Below, piece after piece: positions 1 through 8,892 of a stretch of DNA of 64,000 nt. A model generated the notes under the pieces. The model was given only the letters and a program-made list of their open reading frames with translations, had not been told where the DNA came from and ran no database searches. The DNA is taken from positions 124,001 through 188,000 of the forward strand of contig CAWHVV010000010.1 of assembly GCA_963832945.1 (NCBI GenBank), in the 5' to 3' direction. A program made the translations under genes and the position numbers. Positions within the stretch are counted from its first letter, which is position 1; the number at the start of each line of letters is the position of its first letter. Origin of the DNA: JAFEDN01 sp963832945 (lineage in GTDB: Bacteria > Pseudomonadota > Gammaproteobacteria > Coxiellales > Coxiellaceae).

Positions 1-208
1 CACCAAACACTACGTAGCTACGACCAGCACCATTATTGTAGGCGGAAGCTCCAATCAACAAATCAACATAGCCATCACCATTCACGTCTCCAGCGGCACT
101 GACGGAAAAGCCGCTACAATCGCCTGCATTTTCACCATCAAGTTTAAAACCATTTTTTCCATTCAAATCCGCTAAATTAAAAACTACAGGAAATTGTCCG
201 TTTGGCAT
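1..208 (-). CDS. FG-GAP propeller protein, 5' end only (runs off window)
   Basis: The first 69 codons of another member of the giant FG-GAP family. The gene starts at the ATG at 208..206, preceded by a CGGAGG ribosome site six bases upstream, and reads M-P-N-G-Q-F-P then one FG-GAP blade with the Ca2+-binding loop DVNGDGYVD and the blade end GRSYVVFG. The open frame reaches the left edge of the window, so the rest of the gene, presumably more blades, CSPG-like repeats and a membrane anchor, lies outside. No signal peptide precedes the first blade, as in its neighbours. Function is unknown; the fold call comes from the repeat motif seen directly. Confidence 0.85.
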   Translation of the reverse strand, partial: MPNGQFPVVFNLADLNGKNGFKLDGENAGDCSGFSVSAAGDVNGDGYVDLLIGASAYNNGAGRSYVVFG

Positions 209-244
209 AAAAACCTCCGTTTAAATAAATTATTAAAAAATTCC

Positions 245-261
245 GCGATTTTAATCATCGC
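245..261 (-). promoter_or_regulatory. Leader dyad of FG-GAP gene
   Basis: GCGAT, seven-base loop, ATCGC, lying 37 nt upstream of the ATG at 208. The same dyad occurs at the same distance before the family genes starting at 3475 and 8812. It could be an mRNA leader hairpin or a protein operator. Confidence 0.45.
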
Positions 262-552
262 TCCCGAATACCAGTCATAAAACCATGCTCTATGTTCATT
301 GCAACAACGGCGTCCTTACCTGAGATTCATTCAGGCTGGCGCTGGTGCGGGTTAATCGCATGCTACGTGAGCGTTTGGTTTCAACAGGGTCCGATAGGGT
401 TTCCTGCACCGCTTTTGCAATCGCGTCCGCTTTATTCCGGATCATTTTCGGCGTCGCTTCCGCCCGGTAAAAACCGGTGAAGGTGCGTATGGAGCAGCCA
501 GCAATTCCCGGTGAATTTTAACTATTTGATTTAACAAATTAAATCACCCTTA

Positions 553-578
553 TAAAAAAATAATTTTCGTAGAAAATT
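553..578 (-). terminator. Possible intrinsic terminator of the 627..3475 gene
   Basis: Read on the minus strand, AATTTTC-TAC-GAAAATT forms a seven-base-pair hairpin followed by A and seven T. The stem is AT-rich and weak, but position (about 50 nt after the stop) and T tract fit an intrinsic terminator. Confidence 0.5.
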
Positions 579-599
579 ATCCCCGCGATGGGGGATCGC

Positions 600-627
600 A
601 AGGGGGAGAATCGCGATTCTCCCCCTT
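600..627. repeat. Perfect 28-bp palindrome at the 3' end of the gene
   Basis: A self-complementary sequence centred between 613 and 614, with arms AAGGGGGAGAATCG. Its last base overlaps the TGA stop (629..627) of the minus-strand gene. No T tract follows directly, so it is either the upper part of a composite terminator or a protein-binding palindrome. Confidence 0.6.
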
Positions 628-3475
628 CATTCCGAGCATCGGCTCCGCCGAGCGCAGGATAAAAACAGGAAGCAATTTTCGCTGTACTCAGCGGGAATTG
701 CTGTGGAGCAGCAGCGGTTATTGCCGACGAGCTGTTTAGTATGCCTGGTGATAGCCCCCAGGATGCGCTGCTTTTCTTGTTTAGAGATGGATTTCCAGGT
801 TTCCGGTTTGATCACATTCTGCGTTTCCAACGCCGCCAAAATCACACTGACCGCACCCACGTATTCGTTGTATTGCTCCTGACCGATATAACCTAAACAA
901 CCACTGATCTTAATGTGCGAAAAAATTTCGCGCGCAATCGGCAACAATACCTCATCCGAATATAAATCATGACCGTCACCATCGATGGTCGGCCTGACTG
1001 ACCGTTGTAAATGGATTTGATGTTTATAATTACAATACCATTTTATCCCGAAAAACAATAATCCGACACCCGCACTGACTAAAACGCCAATCAATGAGTT
1101 TTTCAGCGTCGAATCCGAACTACCGCTGGAAGAACCCCCATGACCGGAAAATACAATTTCCGCCGGCTGAGGACAGCCCGCGCAATGCAGGCGTCCATCC
1201 CATACCGAGACTTTAAATTGTGGACTGTGGCCGGATTCATCGGTGATAAAAATAATATCGCCATCGGTGATTCGCTGTTGAGTAAAGTTGTTCAGCGGTT
1301 CCTGCCATGCATCGTTATCGGCAAAATAACCATGAGCCAGATCACTGATTTCAAACATCAGCTCATTGACCGCAGACGTCTCGCTGCCGGCTTTTAAATT
1401 GACGTCCGTCATTTTAACCCGTTCTCCGGCGCTGGTTTTCAAATACGCATTTTTTAATACCGGCGGCATGTCGAAATCAATCCGGCAGGCTACCTCACCT
1501 TGAGCGCCGCCCGTCTGGCCATCACTGACCGTTAAATAACCGCTCGGTGCGCTGAGAGAATTATCCGGGACAAAAATAATGAAATTGACCATGAGTTATT
1601 CCTGTCAGATTAAACAGCAATGCACTATCGTCTCCCGTCGGATGCGTCGCACTCAATAGGGTCGATGTGACTAAGACGGTTTCTCCCTGATTAATCCACA
1701 ACGTATTATTCAGCAATACCGGAATGGCGTCAAAATCAATTTGCGCGGTTTGAGACGCAGAATAAGCACGGCCATCCGTGACCGATACGTTGTACACTGG
1801 CGCAAAAAACGAATTGTCCTGGGTAAACTGAACTTGATAGTTGGTAATATTTTGCTGATAAAAACCAGTGATCAATTTACCGTTATACACCCAATTGAAT
1901 TGACCATGACTGATCGCGGTAATATTAAACATTAATGTGTTATTATCAGCTGTCAAATGCATTGCGCTCAGCATGTTCCCGGTGATGATCACGCTTTCTG
2001 CTTGATTGATACGTAAATTGTTATTTAAAATAATAGGGATCGTGTCAAAATCAATTTGCGCGGCTTGTGACCCTGAGCGAGTTCGCCCATCCGTGACCGA
2101 TACATTATAAGCGGGCTCTGCGATCGAATTATCATGAGAAAATTGCACGACTCCATCGCTGATATTCTGCTGATAAAAACTCGTGGTCGAGGTGAATGGA
2201 GATTTGACCCAACTAAATTGACCGTGCTGAACCATGCTGATATCAAATCGCAACTGATTATCATCGCTTGCTCCGGGGTGAGTGGCGTTGAGTACCGCTG
2301 AATTCAGGCGCACACTTTGCCCTTGATTAATCACTAATCGATTAGTGACTAAGACGGGGATAGCATCAAAATCAATCCATGCCGACTGGGCCGGGCTGGT
2401 CAGTGTACCATTACTCACCGCCACTCGATAACTGGGTGCGCTGACGGTATTATCGTGAACAAACTGCACGATGTGATCGGTAATATTCTGTTGCTGAAAA
2501 ATCAAAATGGGTTGATGAGGAGTGGAGAGAAATTCAAATTGGCCATGCATCAGATCACTGATCAAGAAATTTAAATTCTCATCTACCTTGCCCATATTAT
2601 TGGCTTTCAGATTATCAGACGTCAGGATAAGCTTTTGACCTTGGTTGATGACCAACCGATTGGTTTCTAACACCAGATTATTATAAAAAGTAATATTGGC
2701 GGCAGCAGGCCCAGTCCAGGCTATTCCAGTACTGCGCACCGTGATCTGATAAGCCGGCGGCTAAATTTTCATGGGTGATGCCGATGGTTTCGCCTGCGTA
2801 TACCGATAAACTATTATTGATGAGCACCGGTGGGCTATCGCCAAATATGACATAAGTGCGGCCTTTGCCGGTCCCATAACCGCCGGCCCCAATCAGGATA
2901 TCCGTCACCCCATCCCCATTGACATCGCCGGCGGCGCTGATAGCATCGCCACACCCATCACCCTCAAATTCCCCTTCAAGTTTCAAACCATTCACACCGT
3001 TAAGATTCGATAATTCGATAATCTCATTGTCGCCGACCTGAGGTCCGCCTAACACAACATAGCCACTACCTTTACCGGCATGCTGTGAATAGTAAGGCGC
3101 GCCAATCAATAAATCGTCATACCCATCTCCATTAAAATCTCCACCTGAACTCAACGACTGACCACTGTAGTCACTGTTTGATTCACCGTCAATTTTAAAA
3201 CCATTGCGGCCATTCAGACTGGATAATGCGAATAATCCACTGCTTCCCACTCCGGGTCCGCCAAATACCACATAACTGCGGCCCTGCATACTGTTGTCCC
3301 CCGGATAGCCCAGGGCTCCGATCAGGATATCGTCATAACCATCGCCGTTGATATCTCCTGCCGCGCCCACAGACCTGCCGCTGGCGTCATTACTATTTTC
3401 ACCATCGAGTTTAAAACCATTTTGGCCATTTAAATCACCTAATTTGATTATTTCCGGAAATTGTCCATTTTTCAT
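627..3475 (-). pseudogene. Broken FG-GAP/CSPG-repeat membrane protein
   Basis: One family gene in three frames. The first piece (3475 to about 2770) starts MKNGQFPEI after an AAGGAGG ribosome site and has only three FG-GAP blades, too few to close a seven-bladed propeller. At about 2765 the frame shifts and the end of the first CSPG-like repeat is missing: ENLAAG runs straight into PAYQITVRSTGIAW. The second piece (2739..1561) holds four CSPG-like repeats. Near 1590 a second frameshift coincides with loss of most of another repeat (THGQF jumps to VPDNS). The third piece (to 627) finishes that repeat, then has a transmembrane segment (about 1030..1100) and a tail similar to the cytosolic tails of the other family members. 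Two deletion-frameshifts and missing blades argue for a real pseudogene. Confidence 0.75.
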
Positions 3476-3507
3476 AAAAACCTCCTTTTCATAATTTTAA
3501 AAAATTT

Positions 3508-3522
3508 GCGATTCATTATCGC
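3508..3522 (-). promoter_or_regulatory. Leader dyad of FG-GAP gene
   Basis: GCGAT, five-base loop, ATCGC on the transcribed side, 33 nt upstream of the ATG at 3475. It matches the dyads before 208 and 8812 with a changed loop. Confidence 0.45.
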
Positions 3523-3559
3523 TTCTCAAAATAAATCTAAACACATCCTACGACCAATA

Positions 3560-6500
3560 TTAAGCAACTGATAACAAATTACTTCTCTGAATAACGATGT
3601 TTTTTGATTGAGTGCTTGTTAATTTCTGCTGCCGGGTTTTAAACATTTCACTTAAACTTTGCGCCAGCACTTGAGCAGAAGGGCGTTTATCCGGCTTCTG
3701 CCAACACCTTCGTATCCATTGCCTTAACTCAGGCGAGCAGGATTTTGGGATCATTTCCTGGTTCTCTCCTCGATTCAGTTTCGCGGTAATCAGTGACGCA
3801 GGCGCTAAACCTTGGAAAGGTGTACGATAAGGATGGGTTATCATTTCCCACATCACCATCCCTAAAGCATAAATATCCACGGCCGCACTCACTTGCGGTT
3901 TTTCAGCAAACAATTCCGGCGCCATCCAGCCCAATGTCCCTTTCATCCCATGAGACGAACTCTTACTGCTCATTTCAGATTTTATTTTGGATAACCCAAA
4001 ATCGGCGATCTTGGCCCGAAAGCGATCATCTAGTAGCACGTTCATACTTTTTAAATCGCGATGTAAAATATTTTTTTGATGCAATAGGTATAATCCACAA
4101 CAGACATCCAAACCGATCTGAAGACGCACAACCAAGGGTAATTCCGGAGAGTTTTGTAACACGCTATACAAGGAACCTTTCGACATCAGTTCCATCACCA
4201 AACAATAATTCGGCGCTTCCAAACAAACGCCTCGCAGTTGGACGATATAGTCGGATCGCACACTGCCTAAAATACCCGCCTCTCGCTTCAACTCCTCTAC
4301 CGCGTCTGTGCTTAAATGTCTCGTGTTTAATTTTTTAATCGCGACTTCACTATACTCGTAGGTCCCTTTATAAACTGTACTGTAAGCTCCGTATCCCAAC
4401 TGACTTTTTTCATCAAACTCCAAATCCTGATAGGGGATATTAAAGGAAATTTTCATGTCACCCGTTTTATCCATCCGTTGAGTATTAAAAGCCTGTGATT
4501 TCTTATTTATCTCGGGCTGCTCTGGTAATAACTTGATAGGAGAGAAGGGTTCAAAGGTAATCAATGAGGGGAGTTGCAATAAGTGCGTTCCTGAATCAGG
4601 TGAAATCTTTTCAGCAATAGGTTGCATAGACAAAAGTGGTTCATTAAATGAAGAAGGTTCTTTTTTAACAATATTTGTAACAGTTTGTTTCTTCCGTTTC
4701 CAAGCCCAAACACCGCCTCCTAAAATAGCCAGCGCAGCTAATGCACCCAGAATCGTTCCTATAATAGTGAAAGCATCCTCCTTTTTCGGTGTTATCGGTA
4801 TAATAAAATCTATCTGTGCGGAAGCCGGCGGTAGGGTGATACGACCATCACTGACGGCAATGCGATATGACGGCGCTGTGGGTGAATTATCATGCACAAA
4901 ATGAATCAATTGATCAGTAATATTTTGTTGCCGAAATTGACTGATCGGTTGATTGGGTGCAGTGGTCCATAAAAATTGACCATGTTGAATCTCGTCAATC
5001 ATAAATTGTAAATCGCCGATGTTTAAGTCCCCGGGGTGATTAGCGGCTAGATTATTGCCGGTAAAAACCACGGTTTGACCTTGAGTGATCACCAAACTAT
5101 TGTTGATGATGATGGGTTTCGCATCAAAATCAATTGAAGCCGCTTGAGGCGGAGTCGTTAAAAAGAGATTACTGACCGAAACAGCATAGCTGGGTGCTGC
5201 CGGCGTATCATCATGGATAAAGCACACCCTGCCGTCGGTGATATTTTGTTGCTGAAAGTTCGTGATCGGCTGTAGAGAATCCGAAAGAAAAGTAAAATAG
5301 CCATGTTGAGTTTCACTGATTAAAAAAACTAAAGTCTGATCGAATGTACCGTCCGCGGTTGCATTCAAATTGTTGCTAGTGAACATGACGGTTTGCCCTT
5401 GGTTAATCGTCAATCGATTCCCGATTAATGACAAAAAGGGAATAAAATCCACCACGGCGGATTGCGGCGTCGTGGTAATTCGCCCATCACTGACTGTCGT
5501 TTGATAAGCGGGTGAAGTAAAACTGTTATCGTGCACAAAACAGATTTGACTTTGAGTAATATTAGCTTGCTCAAATTCGGTGATTGGAATTGAGGAATCG
5601 CTGACAGTAGCAAAACGCCCAGCGCTGACATTGCTAATCAGAAACCGTAAAGTACTATCATCTGTAACGCCAGGATGGGAAGCCCGCAGATTTTCCGCAG
5701 TTAGCGTCAAGGTTTCACCCTGATGGATAGTCAATTGATTGGTTTCTAATACCGGTGATGCATCGAAATCAATTCGTGCGGATTCCGGATTGCTGACCGT
5801 ACGTCCATTAATCACCGCAACCTGGTAATTCGGTGCATTGACACTATTGTCGTGAACAAAGCACACTTGACTTGTAGTCACATTACTTTGTTGAAATTCG
5901 GAAATCGACTGCCCAGGAATCATGACCCAAGCAAAATGACCATGCTCCATGCTGCTGATTAAAAATATTAAATCAGGATCGGCAATCCCATCATAAGTGG
6001 CATGTAAATTATCCGCCGTAAACATAATCGTTTGTCCCTGATTCAGGGTTAATTGATTAATTTCTAAGATTGGAATTAAAGCAAAATCAATCGTCACCGG
6101 TTGCGGTGAGCTCCAAATGCGGCCGTCACTGACACTAACCTCATAACTTGGCGCCTGGGTGGAATTATCATGACTAAATTGAATGAGTTGGTCAGTGATG
6201 TTTTGCTGGTAAAAACTAAGAATAGCCTGGTTGGGAGAAGCCGTAAAGCTAAATTTTCCGTGCATAACTGAACTGATATTGAATAACAATACTCGATCAT
6301 CACCGCCAGGATGTGTTGCACTTAAAAAAGCGGAGGTTAAGGCTACGGTTTGACCCTGATTAATAGTCAAAGAATTGTTTAACAAAATAGGCGAAGCATC
6401 AAAATCAATGATGGCTGCTTGCACTGAAGAAATTGTACGACCATCTGTAACCGATACGTTATACGCAGGCGCTAAAGTTGAATTATCATGAACAAACTCT

Positions 6501-8812
6501 ACTAAACTATCGGTAATATTTTGTTGATAAAAACTGGTGATAGGGTTGAGCGGATCGCTGATCCAATTAAATTGACCTTGTCGCAAGGCCGTAATTTCAA
6601 ATCGTAAATGATTATCATCACTCATCTCTGGATGAGTCGCATTCAATACTGATGCATTAAGGTGAACGCTTTGTCCTTGGTTAATGAGTAACTCGTTGTT
6701 CATTAAAATAGGAACAGTATCAAAATCAATAACTGCATCTTGCGCTGGACTTGTTGCTATACCATTGCTCACCGCCACTTGATAACGAGGTGCGTTGACA
6801 GAATTATCATGAACAAAAAGCACCAAACCATCCGTAATATTTTGTTGTTGAAAAATTAAAATCTGCTGATTGGGTGTGGAAAGGAATTCGAATTGTCCAT
6901 GCGTAAGACCGTTAATCAAAAAAATTAAATCGCTTTCTACATTCCCCAGATAAGCTGCCTTCAAGTTGTTAGCAGTTAAAATAACAGTTTGACCTTGATT
7001 GATAACCAGCTGGTTGGCTTCTAATACAAAATTAATAAAAGTAATATTCGCAGAAATGGGGCCTGTCCACGCAATTCCTGAACTGCGAACGGTGATATTG
7101 TAACTCGGCGCAACATCGCTACCATCGTGCACAAATTGAATATTGCCAATTGAAATTTCCTGCTGGGTAAAATTACTCACCAAAACCTGATTATTAACTG
7201 TTTGAAACTGACCGTGGTTAACATCGGTAGGAAAAAATCGCAAAGTAGTGTTATCATGATTGAGGTCATAAGCAGCCAGATGGCTATTATTCAAGCAAAC
7301 AATGTCACCAGGATATAATGAATTTAAAGTATTATTGACTAAAACCGGTGGGATGTCGCCAAATACCACATAGCTACGTCCGTTGGGGGGATAACCATAA
7401 GCTCCAATCAAAAGATCCTTAATTCCATCGCCATTGATGTCGTCGGCTGTACTGACTGAATGGCCGCTACCATCGTTACTATTTTCGCCATCGAGTTTAA
7501 AACCATTAAAACCATTTAGACTTGATAAGGCAATCGTTCCACTGTTACCCACCTCTGGGCCACCGAACACCACATAACTGCGGCCCTTATCAGTCGCCCC
7601 GACTATTATATCGTCATAGCTATCACCATTGACATCTCCCGCCGCGCTCACCGAAATACCACTTCCATCACCCGTTGCCGCGTCACCATCCAGCTTAAAA
7701 CCATTTTGGCCATTCAGACTGGAAAGTGCCAACACTCCTGAACCGCCCACCGCAGAACCGCCAAACACCACATAGCTGCGACCCGCGCCCGCCGCGTAGG
7801 GAGCGCCTACCAACAGATCAGCTACTCCATCGTCATTGACATCTCCCGCCTCACTCACCGAATAGCCACTTGCATCCGCGTCACCATCCAGCTTAAACCC
7901 ATTCGTGCCATCCAGACTAGAAAGCGCCAGTACTCCTGAAGCACCCACCGCAGGACCGCCAAACACCACATAGCTGCGACCCCCCGTGTTGTTCACATAG
8001 GTAGCAGCCCCGACCAGAAGATCAGCCACACCATCACCATTGACATCTCCCGCAGTGCTAACGGAAGCGCCACTCTGATCAGCATTATTCTCGCCATCCA
8101 GTTTAAAACCATTAGAGCCAGTTAGACTAGAAAGCGCAATGGTTCCACTACTACCTACTTTGGATCCACCAAACACCACATAGCTACGACCTTTAAAATT
8201 ACTATATCGATAAGCTCCAATCAACAGATCAACATAACCATCGTCATTGACATCGCCGGCGGTACTGACTGACCAACCGCTATAATCACCCTTATTTTCG
8301 CCGTCGAGTTTAAAACCATTGGCGCCATTCAGACTCGACAAAGCCATAATTCCATTATTACCGCTGCCTACGCTAGGGCCACCTAATATCACGTAGCTGC
8401 GGCCCGTACAACTTTGTCCTAGATAACCAAAAGCTCCAATCAACAGATCAGCATAGCTATCGCCATTGACGTCGCCAGCCTTACTGACTGACCAACCGCT
8501 ATAATCTTTATTATTTTCCCCATCGAGTTTGAAACCATTTGCGCCATTCAAACTCGATAAAGCTATAATTCCGCTATTACCACTACCTACTCCAGGACCA
8601 CCAAATATCACATAGCTACGACCTTTATCAGCATAACCCGGATAACCATAAGCACCAATCACCAAATCAGCATAACCATCACCATTGATATCTCCCGCAG
8701 TATCGACAGAAAGTCCGCTTAAATCTCCCCTATTTTCTCCATCCAGCTTAAAGCCATTCTGGCCATTTAAATCACCTAAATTGAATACTGCTGGAAATTG
8801 TCCATTTTTCAT
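3560..8812 (-). CDS. Receptor-like kinase: FG-GAP propeller, CSPG repeats, TM, protein kinase
   Basis: A 1750-residue protein with receptor-kinase layout. Residues 1 to about 500 are seven FG-GAP blades with DxNGDGxxD Ca2+ loops and GRSYVVFG ends, the count of an integrin-alpha propeller. About 500-1340 are eight cadherin/CSPG-like repeats, each with INQGQ and FVHDxSxxAPSY motifs. A hydrophobic helix lies at about 1348-1372, followed by KRKK (positive-inside stop). The C-terminus (about 1465-1740) is a complete kinase: glycine loop GYGAYSTVYKG, VAIKK, HRDLKSMN, DFG and APE are all present, so it should be active. HRDLKSxN is typical of tyrosine-kinase-like (TKL) serine/threonine kinases of eukaryotes. 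There is no N-terminal signal peptide, so export or injection must use another route. It starts at an ATG after AGGAG. Role inferred: adhesion-coupled signalling or a host-directed effector. Confidence 0.85.
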   Translation of the reverse strand: MKNGQFPAVFNLGDLNGQNGFKLDGENRGDLSGLSVDTAGDINGDGYADLVIGAYGYPGYADKGRSYVIFGGPGVGSGNSGIIALSSLNGANGFKLDGENNKDYSGWSVSKAGDVNGDSYADLLIGAFGYLGQSCTGRSYVILGGPSVGSGNNGIMALSSLNGANGFKLDGENKGDYSGWSVSTAGDVNDDGYVDLLIGAYRYSNFKGRSYVVFGGSKVGSSGTIALSSLTGSNGFKLDGENNADQSGASVSTAGDVNGDGVADLLVGAATYVNNTGGRSYVVFGGPAVGASGVLALSSLDGTNGFKLDGDADASGYSVSEAGDVNDDGVADLLVGAPYAAGAGRSYVVFGGSAVGGSGVLALSSLNGQNGFKLDGDAATGDGSGISVSAAGDVNGDSYDDIIVGATDKGRSYVVFGGPEVGNSGTIALSSLNGFNGFKLDGENSNDGSGHSVSTADDINGDGIKDLLIGAYGYPPNGRSYVVFGDIPPVLVNNTLNSLYPGDIVCLNNSHLAAYDLNHDNTTLRFFPTDVNHGQFQTVNNQVLVSNFTQQEISIGNIQFVHDGSDVAPSYNITVRSSGIAWTGPISANITFINFVLEANQLVINQGQTVILTANNLKAAYLGNVESDLIFLINGLTHGQFEFLSTPNQQILIFQQQNITDGLVLFVHDNSVNAPRYQVAVSNGIATSPAQDAVIDFDTVPILMNNELLINQGQSVHLNASVLNATHPEMSDDNHLRFEITALRQGQFNWISDPLNPITSFYQQNITDSLVEFVHDNSTLAPAYNVSVTDGRTISSVQAAIIDFDASPILLNNSLTINQGQTVALTSAFLSATHPGGDDRVLLFNISSVMHGKFSFTASPNQAILSFYQQNITDQLIQFSHDNSTQAPSYEVSVSDGRIWSSPQPVTIDFALIPILEINQLTLNQGQTIMFTADNLHATYDGIADPDLIFLISSMEHGHFAWVMIPGQSISEFQQSNVTTSQVCFVHDNSVNAPNYQVAVINGRTVSNPESARIDFDASPVLETNQLTIHQGETLTLTAENLRASHPGVTDDSTLRFLISNVSAGRFATVSDSSIPITEFEQANITQSQICFVHDNSFTSPAYQTTVSDGRITTTPQSAVVDFIPFLSLIGNRLTINQGQTVMFTSNNLNATADGTFDQTLVFLISETQHGYFTFLSDSLQPITNFQQQNITDGRVCFIHDDTPAAPSYAVSVSNLFLTTPPQAASIDFDAKPIIINNSLVITQGQTVVFTGNNLAANHPGDLNIGDLQFMIDEIQHGQFLWTTAPNQPISQFRQQNITDQLIHFVHDNSPTAPSYRIAVSDGRITLPPASAQIDFIIPITPKKEDAFTIIGTILGALAALAILGGGVWAWKRKKQTVTNIVKKEPSSFNEPLLSMQPIAEKISPDSGTHLLQLPSLITFEPFSPIKLLPEQPEINKKSQAFNTQRMDKTGDMKISFNIPYQDLEFDEKSQLGYGAYSTVYKGTYEYSEVAIKKLNTRHLSTDAVEELKREAGILGSVRSDYIVQLRGVCLEAPNYCLVMELMSKGSLYSVLQNSPELPLVVRLQIGLDVCCGLYLLHQKNILHRDLKSMNVLLDDRFRAKIADFGLSKIKSEMSSKSSSHGMKGTLGWMAPELFAEKPQVSAAVDIYALGMVMWEMITHPYRTPFQGLAPASLITAKLNRGENQEMIPKSCSPELRQWIRRCWQKPDKRPSAQVLAQSLSEMFKTRQQKLTSTQSKNIVIQRSNLLSVA

Positions 8813-8846
8813 AAAAATCTCCTCATTTTAACGAGTTAAAAATTTT

Positions 8847-8863
8847 GCGATTTCTATTATCGC
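8847..8863 (-). promoter_or_regulatory. Leader dyad of kinase gene
   Basis: GCGAT, seven-base loop, ATCGC, followed on the minus strand by AAAATTTTT. It ends 35 nt upstream of the ATG at 8812, the third copy of this dyad type. Confidence 0.45.
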
Positions 8864-8892
8864 TACTCAAAACCAATCAAAAAATATCTCCC

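Larger units (their letters stand above)
209..626. other. Intergenic region with leader dyad and terminator-like hairpins
   Basis: 418 bases without a convincing gene. It holds the 5' leader of the partial gene on the left (a GCGAT...ATCGC dyad at 245..261) and the 3' end signals of the broken gene on the right. An open frame at 292..480 on the plus strand has no family resemblance or ribosome site and I do not call it. Confidence 0.5.

Noticed and set aside
292..480. 62-codon plus-strand ORF in the first intergenic region
   Set aside because: No ribosome site, no family resemblance, and it lies over leader sequence.
3793..4904. Long plus-strand open frames opposite the kinase gene
   Set aside because: They are antisense shadows of the repeat and kinase frames, with no ribosome site or recognisable domain.
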